A stretch of 64,000 bases of DNA from Picosynechococcus sp. PCC 7002. GTDB lineage: Bacteria; Cyanobacteriota; Cyanobacteriia; Cyanobacteriales; MRBY01. How positions within the stretch are numbered: the first letter of the stretch is position 1; the number at the start of each line of letters is the position of its first letter. The notes under the pieces were generated by a model that saw only the letters and a list, made by a program, of their open reading frames with translations, was not told where the DNA came from and did not search any database. The translations under genes were made by a program, and so were the position numbers. Location of the stretch: assembly GCF_963860125.1 (NCBI RefSeq), contig NZ_CAWLFA010000001.1, positions 1,550,001 to 1,614,000 on the forward strand, given 5' to 3'. Positions 42,954 to 50,912 of this stretch are shown here, in pieces.

Positions 42954-43787
42954 ATGAAAGATATTAGATACATAATTAAACGGACAAGCCATTTTTTAAA
43001 GTATGGCTTACATCATTCTCTTCTTTGGGCACGTCCTAAACATCGAAATTGGGGTGACGATCTCAATCCTTGGCTTTTTGAAAAACTCACAGGAAAGAAG
43101 GCTGTTTACTGTCCACATAAATCATGCCGACGGTTTCTAATGGCAGGAAGTATTTTAACTGGAGCAGGTGAATATGATATGTGTTGGGGCACTGGGTTGA
43201 TCTCTGACGAGTTACAGGCTCCACTAAAGATGTTTAGGGCTTTAGCTGTAAGAGGCCCTCTGAGTGCTCAGAAGTTAGAAGAAAGTGGCATTGAACCACC
43301 GTCTATCTTTGGTGATCCTGGATTGATTGCTACAAGTCTAGTTTCTCTTCCCGAAAACAAAAAATATAAAGTTTCTATCATTCCACATTATGTAGATCGA
43401 AAAGCTGGCGAGACTTTTGCCAAAGAAAAGGGGTTTCATGTCATAAATGTGGATCTTCCCATTGTTAAATTTATGGAGGAAGTAGCCTCTTCTGAACAAG
43501 TATGGTCATCTTCATTACATGGCATCATCTGTTCAGAATCATTGGGCTTACCTACAGCATGGATTAAATTTTCTGAAAAAATTATTGGAGGTGAGTTTAA
43601 ATTTCATGATTACTTATTGGGAACGCAAAGGAAACCTCGGCGTCCAATAGAGTTGCCAAATAAAAATATTGATTTAGGAAGAATAGATTTTTTGGAGGAG
43701 TTTGATCATAAAATAATTATCAAGAATCTAATATCTGTATTTCCTTATTCTTTATCTAACAGATCTTTCCTTTCCCGAATTTCATAG
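42954..43787 (+). CDS. Polysaccharide pyruvyltransferase family protein
   Basis: A 277-residue enzyme of the PS_pyruv_trans family (CsaB/WcaK-like, GT-B-type fold), which moves pyruvate from PEP onto a sugar as a ketal, adding a negative charge. Family marks are NWGDDLNPWLFEKLTG near the start, FRALAVRGPLSAQKLEESG, the GDPGL element and SSSLHGIICSESLGLPTAWI near the end. Some members instead move other groups, so pyruvylation is likely rather than proven. It follows the sulfotransferase with a 56-base gap and precedes a second sulfotransferase. Confidence 0.9.
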   Translation: MKDIRYIIKRTSHFLKYGLHHSLLWARPKHRNWGDDLNPWLFEKLTGKKAVYCPHKSCRRFLMAGSILTGAGEYDMCWGTGLISDELQAPLKMFRALAVRGPLSAQKLEESGIEPPSIFGDPGLIATSLVSLPENKKYKVSIIPHYVDRKAGETFAKEKGFHVINVDLPIVKFMEEVASSEQVWSSSLHGIICSESLGLPTAWIKFSEKIIGGEFKFHDYLLGTQRKPRRPIELPNKNIDLGRIDFLEEFDHKIIIKNLISVFPYSLSNRSFLSRIS

Positions 43788-43830
43788 ATAAATATACCGT
43801 TTTATTTGCCGAATTCTACTACTATTAGCC

Positions 43831-44703
43831 ATGTCTAATAATGAATATTTAGACTTTGTTGTGATTGGAGCTATGAAAGCTGGTACGACGAGTTTATATA
43901 ATTACTTAACTAAACATCCTGAGTTATCTCTTCCATATACAGAAAAAGAAGTGAATTTCTTCAATAATGATGAACATTGGAGTATGGGGATAGATTGGTA
44001 TGCGAAGAATTTTAAAGAAAATACTCTCAAAAGAGGTGAGGTAAATCCAAACTACGCCATGTTCCCAAGATGCCAACTTGTTCCAACGCGGCTACATCAG
44101 TTTTCTCCAAATGTAAAGATAATATATGTATTAAGAGATCCAATTGAACGATTTCGCTCTCACATTCACCATAACTATATCAAAGGATTAGAAAATAGAG
44201 GAATTGATGAAATATTAGAGGATAAAAATGACTCACTTTGGTATATTTCTTACAGTAAATATTGCTATCAAATAGAAAAAATTCTTGATTTTTTTAATCA
44301 TGATCAATTAATGATTCTAACTCTAGAGGAACTGACCGATAATCCTGTTTCAGTAATGAATTCGATTTTTAAATTCCTGGGTGTTAAAGAAAATGCACAT
44401 ATAGGAGATTATACTGAAATAAATCATGCTTCTAATGAGAAAGTTAAGGCGGGTAAGATACTCAATGCTATTAGAAAAACACCATTAATAAATCTCTATC
44501 AATCTATAAAAGAAATTATGCCTCATCAGGTTCACATTAGTGCTAAACGAATTTTAGGTAAATATTATGAGAAGCCAGAGTTAAGTGAGAATCAAATTAC
44601 TTATCTAAAGGAAGTTTTCCGTGAAGATATCGCTGGATTGGAAGAATTAACGGAACGAAATTTTTTATGCTGGATTCATGATTATACAAGATCAATATAT
44701 TGA
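43831..44703 (+). CDS. Sulfotransferase, heparan N-sulfotransferase-like
   Basis: A 290-residue PAPS-dependent sulfotransferase of the kind related to heparan sulfate enzymes. The 5'-phosphosulfate loop is VIGAMKAGTTSLYNYLTKHP, the substrate region KEVNFFNND, and the 3'-phosphate element IYVLRDPIERFRSHIHH; LMILTLEELTDNPVSVMNSI and the C-terminal LKEVFREDIAGLEELT complete the family pattern. It is different enough from the other sulfotransferase to act at another position or sugar. It lies within the same run of plus-strand genes. Bacterial relatives often sulfate exopolysaccharide; the exact acceptor is not readable. Confidence 0.92.
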   Translation: MSNNEYLDFVVIGAMKAGTTSLYNYLTKHPELSLPYTEKEVNFFNNDEHWSMGIDWYAKNFKENTLKRGEVNPNYAMFPRCQLVPTRLHQFSPNVKIIYVLRDPIERFRSHIHHNYIKGLENRGIDEILEDKNDSLWYISYSKYCYQIEKILDFFNHDQLMILTLEELTDNPVSVMNSIFKFLGVKENAHIGDYTEINHASNEKVKAGKILNAIRKTPLINLYQSIKEIMPHQVHISAKRILGKYYEKPELSENQITYLKEVFREDIAGLEELTERNFLCWIHDYTRSIY

Positions 44704-44733
44704 TTGAATAGGACTCTACATTTTTACACTATT

Positions 44734-45777
44734 ATGAGAAAACAAGAAGATAGATGTATTGATTCGGTAATTGTTTTAACAGTTATTTGTACATTGTCAG
44801 TATTGCTTCTTCATCACGCTAACTACACCTTAGATTTTTTGTCTCCAGCCAGGCCGTTTCATCTACACAAGCTTCTTCAACGTTTTGCTGTAGGAGGGTT
44901 TATTTTTCTTTCTGGATTCAAGCTGACAAAGTCAAAATTGAAATCTAGTATAAGCGAATTTGTTATAAATCGGTTTTCGAAAATATATGGATTATATTTT
45001 TTATCAGTAATAATTTTTTCTACCACTGCTTACCCTTATTTGAACAATGAAAATTTTCCTTCAATTAAAAATACACTTCTACATTTAGTTGCTCTTCAGG
45101 CGATTTTGCCTGACCACTTTGGCAATAATTTTCACACACTCTGGTTCGTAAGCGTACTCCTCATTTGTTACTCAGCATTTCTTATTTTTAGAGCATGGCT
45201 GACCGATTTATCTAAATTTATTTTATGGGTATCTGGATTCACACTATCTATCTCAATCATAAGAATAATTTTTCTTCAGCGCGGAATCTATTTGTTTCAA
45301 TATGACTTAGAGCTATGGCTACTCATTTTTTTTGCAGGGATGATAAATGCAGATAGAAATCTGAGTCTGGAGATTAAAGAATATTATCTGATTTTTGCTA
45401 AGTTTGCTATTATTTTTGGATTATCTATTCTTCTTTTTCTGTATAACTATTCAGGCGATATTCCTGCAAATATATTTCGAATTATAGAAATATTCGGTGC
45501 ACTTATTTTTCTTTTTCCTTCATACAGCTTGATCTTAAGAAAACATTTTATCTTTCATCCTTATGTAATCTTTATTCTAAAATATATTGCGGCTTCATCA
45601 TACTGTATATTCTTATTACATCGATCTATTTGGACCGTACTTTTTTATCTTTTTTCGGATAGAACAATTGTCCAATCGTTATTTATTCTGGGCTTAGGAG
45701 TACCATTAATTTGTCTAATTAGTTATCTGTTTCAATCCTCATATACTAGTCTCACTAAAATTAATACTAAAAGATAG
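44734..45777 (+). CDS. Acyltransferase-3 family membrane protein
   Basis: A 347-residue polytopic membrane protein, with about ten hydrophobic stretches, of the acyltransferase-3 family (OatA/WecH/ExoZ-like), which moves acetyl or other acyl groups across the membrane onto sugars. Visible family marks: VLLLHHANYTL (the conserved His at the first helix), RFAVGGFIFLSGFKLTKSK with the FxSG element, then RFSKIYGLYFL. The ATG at 44734 is used; the frame also opens from a TTG at 44704. It starts 30 bases after the sulfotransferase and ends 16 before the next gene, with identical strand and base use. Likely it O-acetylates the exopolysaccharide. Confidence 0.85.
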   Translation: MRKQEDRCIDSVIVLTVICTLSVLLLHHANYTLDFLSPARPFHLHKLLQRFAVGGFIFLSGFKLTKSKLKSSISEFVINRFSKIYGLYFLSVIIFSTTAYPYLNNENFPSIKNTLLHLVALQAILPDHFGNNFHTLWFVSVLLICYSAFLIFRAWLTDLSKFILWVSGFTLSISIIRIIFLQRGIYLFQYDLELWLLIFFAGMINADRNLSLEIKEYYLIFAKFAIIFGLSILLFLYNYSGDIPANIFRIIEIFGALIFLFPSYSLILRKHFIFHPYVIFILKYIAASSYCIFLLHRSIWTVLFYLFSDRTIVQSLFILGLGVPLICLISYLFQSSYTSLTKINTKR

Positions 45778-45793
45778 TATCTCAACTCTTAGC

Positions 45794-47038
45794 GTGAAAA
45801 TTTGGCATTTTACGAAAACAATTTATGGTGGTTCTGGGCAATATACTTTGCGCTTAAGTAATGCACTAAAAGCATTAGGGCATCAAAGTGAAGTATATGT
45901 TGCAGAGGGTGGCGTACCATCTGGTGTTCAAAACCTATCTTGCGTTAGTTCGTCCCGTCAAAATTTTGCCAATCGTTGCTTAGTTGCGGCTCTAAGACGA
46001 GTTTCAAAAGGCCCGTATCATTCTGGTTTTCGCTTAGATAGCTGGAATATACAGGACGATATGGATTCTAATTATCCAGATATCGTGCATCTACATGGGA
46101 TGACTGGCTGGATTGGGTTTGATGGCTTACGTAAGCTGATCCCTCCAAATACTCTTGTTTTTTGGACTGCTCATGATCTGTGGATGTTGTCTGGAGGCTG
46201 CGTTGTTTACCAAGGATGCAATCTATATCAATATAGTTGTTGTGCATGTCCTATTTTGAAAGGACCTGTTTCTATATGGAGTCAACAGGAGTGGAAACAC
46301 AAAGCTAAATTTATTCAAGACTATAAAGTGATTCCAATTGCAAACAGTCGGTGGGTTGCAAAAAAGATTAGTGAGTCATCTGTGTTCTCTCATCTCCATG
46401 AGACCGAAATCCCAGTTGTTCCTCCTATTGTGGACTCGATTTTCCTGAAAGCTACTTCGCTCCCTTCATTGCGAGATGAATTAAAGATTCCGAGCCATCG
46501 TGTAGTGCTTGGGCTGGGTGCTCGCTCGTTGACTGATCCCTATAAGGGCATTCCAGAATTCATTCAACAACTATCCACAGATGAAGAGCTATCGCATAAT
46601 TGCACCATCATTCTTTGTGGTGATGGGCATGTTCAAGTTCCTGAAAATTTGGATTGCCATTTTCTGGGCGCGCTGACTAGCTCTAAGGCGTTAGCTCAGT
46701 TCTATTCTGCCTGTGATGTATTTATTTCCCCATCGCGAATGGAAACATTTGGTATGACTTTACTGGAATCCCAGGCTGCTGAAACTCCTGTAGCAGCCTT
46801 TCGTGTAGGAGGGACGCCCGAAGCTGTGGCACCACAACAATTTCAGTATTTAGCTGAGTTAGGACAAGATTCTAACTTAGTAAATAAGGTAAAGAAATTA
46901 CTAAGTGATAAGAGAAAAAATACTCAAATAGGAGTAAAGTCTTCTGAGTGGATTCGAGATCACTTTTCTGACATCATGGTTGCAAAACGACAAGCCTACT
47001 TGTATGAAAAAAGAACCATGAATAGGAATTCTACTTAA
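45794..47038 (+). CDS. Glycosyltransferase family 4
   Basis: A 414-residue GT-B enzyme with a GTG start (MKIWHFTKTIYGGSGQYTLR), 16 bases after the previous gene. The N-terminal domain has PDIVHLHGMTGWIGF and VFWTAHDLWMLSGGCVVYQG (the Cys-rich part QGCNLYQYSCCACP is seen in WcaC-type enzymes); the donor domain has KGIPEFIQQL, DVFISPSRMETFGMTLLES with the E-x7-E motif, and PVAAFRVGGTPEAV. It probably adds one sugar of the repeat unit. AT-rich codon use as in its neighbours. A strong inverted repeat follows the stop. Confidence 0.93.
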   Translation: MKIWHFTKTIYGGSGQYTLRLSNALKALGHQSEVYVAEGGVPSGVQNLSCVSSSRQNFANRCLVAALRRVSKGPYHSGFRLDSWNIQDDMDSNYPDIVHLHGMTGWIGFDGLRKLIPPNTLVFWTAHDLWMLSGGCVVYQGCNLYQYSCCACPILKGPVSIWSQQEWKHKAKFIQDYKVIPIANSRWVAKKISESSVFSHLHETEIPVVPPIVDSIFLKATSLPSLRDELKIPSHRVVLGLGARSLTDPYKGIPEFIQQLSTDEELSHNCTIILCGDGHVQVPENLDCHFLGALTSSKALAQFYSACDVFISPSRMETFGMTLLESQAAETPVAAFRVGGTPEAVAPQQFQYLAELGQDSNLVNKVKKLLSDKRKNTQIGVKSSEWIRDHFSDIMVAKRQAYLYEKRTMNRNST

Positions 47039-47053
47039 TTTCTGAACAGAAGA

Positions 47054-47092
47054 TTGATCATGGGATCAGGCTTCGCCTGCCCCCATGATCAA
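47054..47092. repeat. Long hairpin between two glycosyltransferase genes
   Basis: TTGATCATGGG and CCCATGATCAA form a perfect 11-bp outer stem; AGGC-TTC-GCCT forms the inner stem across a 3x3 internal loop. There is no T-run on either side. It may be a repeat-family element or an RNA processing site rather than a terminator. Confidence 0.6.
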
Positions 47093-47142
47093 AAATCAAA
47101 CTGGATCGCTAAATAATAGTCTTGTATTCAAAAGGTATTCTT

Positions 47143-48054
47143 ATGGCTATAGAGTTTTATCAATTTCTTCACAAATTGAACGACGGATTTATCTTTTCTA
47201 AATCACTTCGTAACAGAGGTAGATTGCGACATTTCTTTTCTAACCGTATTACAGAATTGATGCAAGAAAAGTTAACGAGACTGATAGCTGGCGACTTAAA
47301 TCTTCCTTCCACTGGAACTACAGGACTTCTGCCAGTTTCTTTGACATCATGGCAGCCTAGATTCAATAGTTTACCGCTTGTTTTATTGAACTTACTAGAA
47401 CAAGATTTATTACCTCCTAAAATTATCGTATGGCTGACTCATGAAGATTTCGAGAAGCTAGACCCTCAGATTGTCAAGGCTTTTAGTAAAAGTATTATCG
47501 AGTTTAAGGAAACTCGGAATTTTGGTCCCCATAAAAAATGGCTTCCATTCTCTCTAATGACAGATGAGCCTTTCATAATTTGTGATGATGATATCTTTTA
47601 TCCAAATAACTGGTATAGAACATTAGTAAAATCTGATGATCAGAGGTCATGTGTTGCCCATCGATGTCATAGGATTTCACTGTCTTCGAATAGTTCATTT
47701 TTGCCCTATGAGGTGTGGTCAAAAGATATCATGATAACCAATCTATCTCATCAATTATTTGCAGTCGGATGTGGAGGGGTTTTAATCTACCCAGATAGAA
47801 TATCTTCTAGATTTCGTGATTGGGATTTAATTAATAAGGTTTGCCCCAGAAGTGATGACATCTGGCTGAAGTTTGCTCACATCGATAGCGGAATACCAGT
47901 CAAAAAAACTCCGTATATGTTTCCATGTATAGAGTATTTAGATAGCCAGTCTGTTGGTCTTATGCAAACTAATGTTAACCAGAATGGCAATGATGAGCAA
48001 ATTAAACAATCATTAGCGACTCTCAAACTCAATTTAGCAATGCTAGTTTCTTAA
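47143..48054 (+). CDS. Putative glycosyltransferase with a D-x-D motif
   Basis: A 303-residue protein that starts at ATG 47143 (MAIEFYQFLHKLND); the frame is open slightly upstream only from a TTG. The middle holds VSLTSWQPRF near the start of a nucleotide-sugar fold, KIIVWLTHEDFEKLDP, and PFIICDDDIFYPNNWY, where the Asp run fits the metal-binding D-x-D of GT-A enzymes. Near the end, RSDDIWLKFAHIDSGIPV may provide the catalytic base. The pattern resembles glycosyltransferases found in capsule and exopolysaccharide clusters, but no numbered family is assigned. It ends 10 bases before the next gene. Confidence 0.75.
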   Translation: MAIEFYQFLHKLNDGFIFSKSLRNRGRLRHFFSNRITELMQEKLTRLIAGDLNLPSTGTTGLLPVSLTSWQPRFNSLPLVLLNLLEQDLLPPKIIVWLTHEDFEKLDPQIVKAFSKSIIEFKETRNFGPHKKWLPFSLMTDEPFIICDDDIFYPNNWYRTLVKSDDQRSCVAHRCHRISLSSNSSFLPYEVWSKDIMITNLSHQLFAVGCGGVLIYPDRISSRFRDWDLINKVCPRSDDIWLKFAHIDSGIPVKKTPYMFPCIEYLDSQSVGLMQTNVNQNGNDEQIKQSLATLKLNLAMLVS

Positions 48055-48064
48055 ACTCTCTAGT

Positions 48065-49018
48065 ATGAAATTAAGCATAATTCTCCCTACTTTCAATCGT
48101 TTAGATTTACTATCTGAAGCGATCCAGTCTATTTTGCATCATCAGCCTTGGATATATGAAATCATTATTGCGGATGATGGCTCTACCGATGGTACCGATA
48201 CGTGGTGTCTAAAACTTAAAGATACTAGCCCATCAACACAGATTGTCATTAGCCGTAGTTCTAAAAATTTAGGTGCCCAGAAAGCAAGGAATCGAGGATA
48301 TCAAATTGCTCAGGGTGATGTTGTCATGTTTATGGACTCAGACGATATTCTCGCAAAAGATGGAGTTGTTCCATTACTTCAACAACTTGAAAGATATCCT
48401 GACTTAGATTACGTCTACGGCAACGTTGTCAGAACGAATGCATTTCTAAAACCTACTGCCCATGTTCTGCCTGTTGGTTCATCTTTTTCTTCTAATGCTG
48501 CTGAAATTGCTGGTTATCATTGGCATACGATGGGTGCCATCTATCGAAAAGATTACCTGCAGAAAGTAGGACCTTGGAATGAGAAGCTTACAGGGTCTCA
48601 GGATTGGGAGTTTCAGGCCAGAGTCAAATTAATGGGCGGTGTTGGTAAATTTATAGACCACACTGTAGGATATTGGCGAGATCACTCTGCTGAACGAGTG
48701 GGCACCAAAAAATTTCGTTTAGATTACGTTGAGAGTGTCATTGAAGCCTGCTTATCCATCCACGATAAGGCTAAGGCGATGAGTAAGTTGGATTCAGCTT
48801 TAGAGCGCCGACTTATGAAGAAGCTATTACTCCATACCTTAGAGCTTTCTGTCTATGATTACCCCGCCATCAGGCAGAAGCATCTGATGCGATCGCTTGA
48901 CTCGATTTGTTTTAACCTGCCAATAAAGTTAGTAATCCAAATTCTATTACTTCTACCACCTCAGGTTGATCTTCTCCTATGGAAGATCTTTTCTCGAAAA
49001 CAATTTCTCTATCCCTAA
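48065..49018 (+). CDS. Glycosyltransferase family 2
   Basis: A 317-residue GT-A enzyme with a textbook N-terminal half: MKLSIILPTFNRLDLLSEAI, IIIADDGSTDGTDTW, NLGAQKARNRGYQIAQGDVV and FMDSDDILAKDG, the last containing the metal-binding D-x-D. The acceptor side has GAIYRKDYLQKVGPWNEKLT and QDWEFQARVKLMG (catalytic Asp in the W/E element). The C-terminal part is helical and hydrophobic near the end (LPIKLVIQILLLLPPQVDLL), so it may sit on the membrane. A HIP1 site near 48885, inside this gene, marks the end of the 8.8-kb stretch without them. Confidence 0.93.
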   Translation: MKLSIILPTFNRLDLLSEAIQSILHHQPWIYEIIIADDGSTDGTDTWCLKLKDTSPSTQIVISRSSKNLGAQKARNRGYQIAQGDVVMFMDSDDILAKDGVVPLLQQLERYPDLDYVYGNVVRTNAFLKPTAHVLPVGSSFSSNAAEIAGYHWHTMGAIYRKDYLQKVGPWNEKLTGSQDWEFQARVKLMGGVGKFIDHTVGYWRDHSAERVGTKKFRLDYVESVIEACLSIHDKAKAMSKLDSALERRLMKKLLLHTLELSVYDYPAIRQKHLMRSLDSICFNLPIKLVIQILLLLPPQVDLLLWKIFSRKQFLYP

Positions 49019-49038
49019 TGTTTGATGTTTGATAAAGA

Positions 49039-49308
49039 ATGAGAAGACTTATTTCTTTAAAGTACTGGCATGATAAGTTCTTTCTACTTTGTGTTTTTTC
49101 TTTACTCCAGGCTATTCGCCTAGGATTGCGGGCTAGGTCATGGCAGCAAGTGACCCGGCTTTTGAATAGGCTCTCGTTGGTTTTACAAGAGACTCGGGTG
49201 CTCAGTTTTGTGTTCCTTTCATCTGTTTATGCAGAGCTTTGCTCCAGCAACCCGTTGTCCCATCAGCGAGTTTTTGAGGCAACGAGTCAATGGGCGAAGT
49301 CGTGTTAA
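49039..49308 (+). pseudogene. N-terminal remnant, resembles lasso-peptide B2/transglutaminase-like protein
   Basis: An 89-codon frame whose first 50 residues (e.g. HDKFFLLCVFSLLQAIRLGL and QQVTRLLNRLS) resemble the start of B2-type transglutaminase-like proteins that occur in cyanobacterial sugar or peptide clusters next to sulfotransferases. The catalytic Cys-His-Asp part is absent. The second half of the frame overlaps, in another frame, the sulfotransferase remnant and is probably meaningless. This looks like one side of a deletion. The family match is from memory and moderate. Confidence 0.4.
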
Positions 49309-49690
49309 AGCCTGGGCTGATCATGTTGAAGCTTGGATGGCTCAGCCGGATGTTCATTTGCTCAAGTTTGAAGATCTCATTCATAATCCTCAGCATACAT
49401 TGGAGCATCTAGGAGATCTGCTCAACCTAGAACCCCAATATGTAGAGCCACTGCTGCCCCAATCGCCCAAGAACATCTGGCAAGGACGTTGGGCAAGGCT
49501 CACTCAATGGCGACCCGAAAGCACAGCCATTATTGGCTACTACAAGGGGCAAAAAACTCAGAAGTGGAAAGAAGCCTTTACCGAGAACGATCGCGCTTTC
49601 TTTCACGAAGAAGCGGGAGATCTGCTGATCAAGCTAGGATATGTTGATTCCGATGCCTGGGTCAGCCGTTCTCCAGGGTCAAAATCGTAG
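49208..49690 (+). pseudogene. Truncated sulfotransferase (C-terminal part only)
   Basis: A frame of 160 codons. From about residue 17 it matches the C-terminal part of PAPS sulfotransferases: CPISEFLRQRVNGRSRVKAW, ADHVEAWMAQPDVHLLKFED, LIHNPQHTLEHLGDLLNLEP, then IIGYYKGQKTQKWKEAFTEN and LLIKLGYV. The 5'-phosphosulfate loop and the 3'-phosphate element that should precede it are missing, so it cannot bind PAPS. The frame overlaps the end of the 49039 remnant in a different phase, which places a deletion junction near 49.20-49.25 kb. The base use is host-like. It ends 8 bases before the next gene and may still be transcribed. Confidence 0.8.
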
Positions 49691-49697
49691 GTCTCTT

Positions 49698-50912
49698 ATG
49701 CGTTCATCCCTCTGGATTTGTTGTCAGATCGGAGCCCGCGAACACTATGCCATTGCGCGATCGCTCCATCGCCACCAGAATCTCGCTTGCCTGATTACGG
49801 ATACTTGGGTTCCACCTCAATCCCTACTTCAGTCGATTCCCTCTTCTTCACTCAAATCTCTGAAAGAACGCTTTCACCCAGACCTCGCAACAGCAGCAAT
49901 TCATCACAACACCCTTCAATCTCTTCGCTTTGAACTGACTCAACGGGTTCAGAAAACAGATCCTTGGTCGCGTATCATGGCGCGAAATGTCTGGTTCCAG
50001 CGCTATACCTGCACACAACTCAGCGGATTTGAGATATGCGGCACGTCCAAGCCGATCCTATTTGCCTATAGTTACGCCGCCCTTGACCTACTGAAGTTTG
50101 CAAAGAGCAAAGGTTGGTACACTGTCTTAGGTCAGATTGACCCTGGCATGGTCGAAGCAGACATTGTTCAGCAAGAACATCAGCGTTATCCCCATCTTGC
50201 GCCTCAACACGCTGTCCCACCTGCGGAATACTGGAGCCAGTGGCAGGAAGAATGCCGCTTAACTGATCAGATTATGGTCAATTCCACCTGGTCAAAACAG
50301 GCATTGCTGTCCATTGGTATTCCCGACTCCAAGCTCCAGGTTGTCCCTCTAGCCTACGAACCACCTGAATCCAGTCATGCCTTCGAGCGCACCTATCCGG
50401 ACCGCTTCACCGCTGAGCGTCCCCTACGAGTCCTGTTTCTGGGACAGGTGATATTGAGAAAAGGGATTGCTGCTATCATCGAAGCTGCGCAAAAGCTGAG
50501 CGATCGCCCCATTGAGTTTTGGATTGTTGGCGGTCTTGGGATCATCCCACCTCCAGATACCCCAAAGAATCTGCATTGGATAGGCTCCGTTCCCCGTAGT
50601 CAAGTCACAACGTATTACCAAGACGCCGATTTATTTCTGTTTCCGACCCTTTCCGATGGCTTTGGCCTCACCCAGCTCGAAGCCCAAGCCTGGAAACTAC
50701 CGATTATTGCGTCCCGATTTTGCGGAGAAGTGGTGAAAGATCAAACTAATGGGCTGCTGTTGCCTGAAGTCTCAGGGGAGGCGATCGCCAACGCTCTAGT
50801 AACTTGTTTACAACAGCCCAAATGTCTTCAATATTGGTCAGACAATGCTGTTGACCTATGTGACTTTAGCCTAAACCAACTGCATCACCGACTCCAAACC
50901 CTTTTCCTATGA
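49698..50912 (+). CDS. Glycosyltransferase family 4
   Basis: A 404-residue GT-B enzyme. ATG 49698 (MRSSLWICCQIGAREHYAIA) is used; the frame opens earlier at 49641 but inside the sulfotransferase remnant. The donor domain has RVLFLGQVILRKGIAAIIEA, EFWIVGGLGIIPPPD, HWIGSVPRSQVTTYYQDADL and FPTLSDGFGLTQLEAQAWKL, which carries the E/D-x7-E element. The N-terminal domain (HYAIARSLHRHQNLACLITD) fits enzymes that act on lipid-linked oligosaccharides. Its stop overlaps the start of the polymerase gene by 4 bases (ATGA), so the two are translationally coupled. Confidence 0.92.
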   Translation: MRSSLWICCQIGAREHYAIARSLHRHQNLACLITDTWVPPQSLLQSIPSSSLKSLKERFHPDLATAAIHHNTLQSLRFELTQRVQKTDPWSRIMARNVWFQRYTCTQLSGFEICGTSKPILFAYSYAALDLLKFAKSKGWYTVLGQIDPGMVEADIVQQEHQRYPHLAPQHAVPPAEYWSQWQEECRLTDQIMVNSTWSKQALLSIGIPDSKLQVVPLAYEPPESSHAFERTYPDRFTAERPLRVLFLGQVILRKGIAAIIEAAQKLSDRPIEFWIVGGLGIIPPPDTPKNLHWIGSVPRSQVTTYYQDADLFLFPTLSDGFGLTQLEAQAWKLPIIASRFCGEVVKDQTNGLLLPEVSGEAIANALVTCLQQPKCLQYWSDNAVDLCDFSLNQLHHRLQTLFL

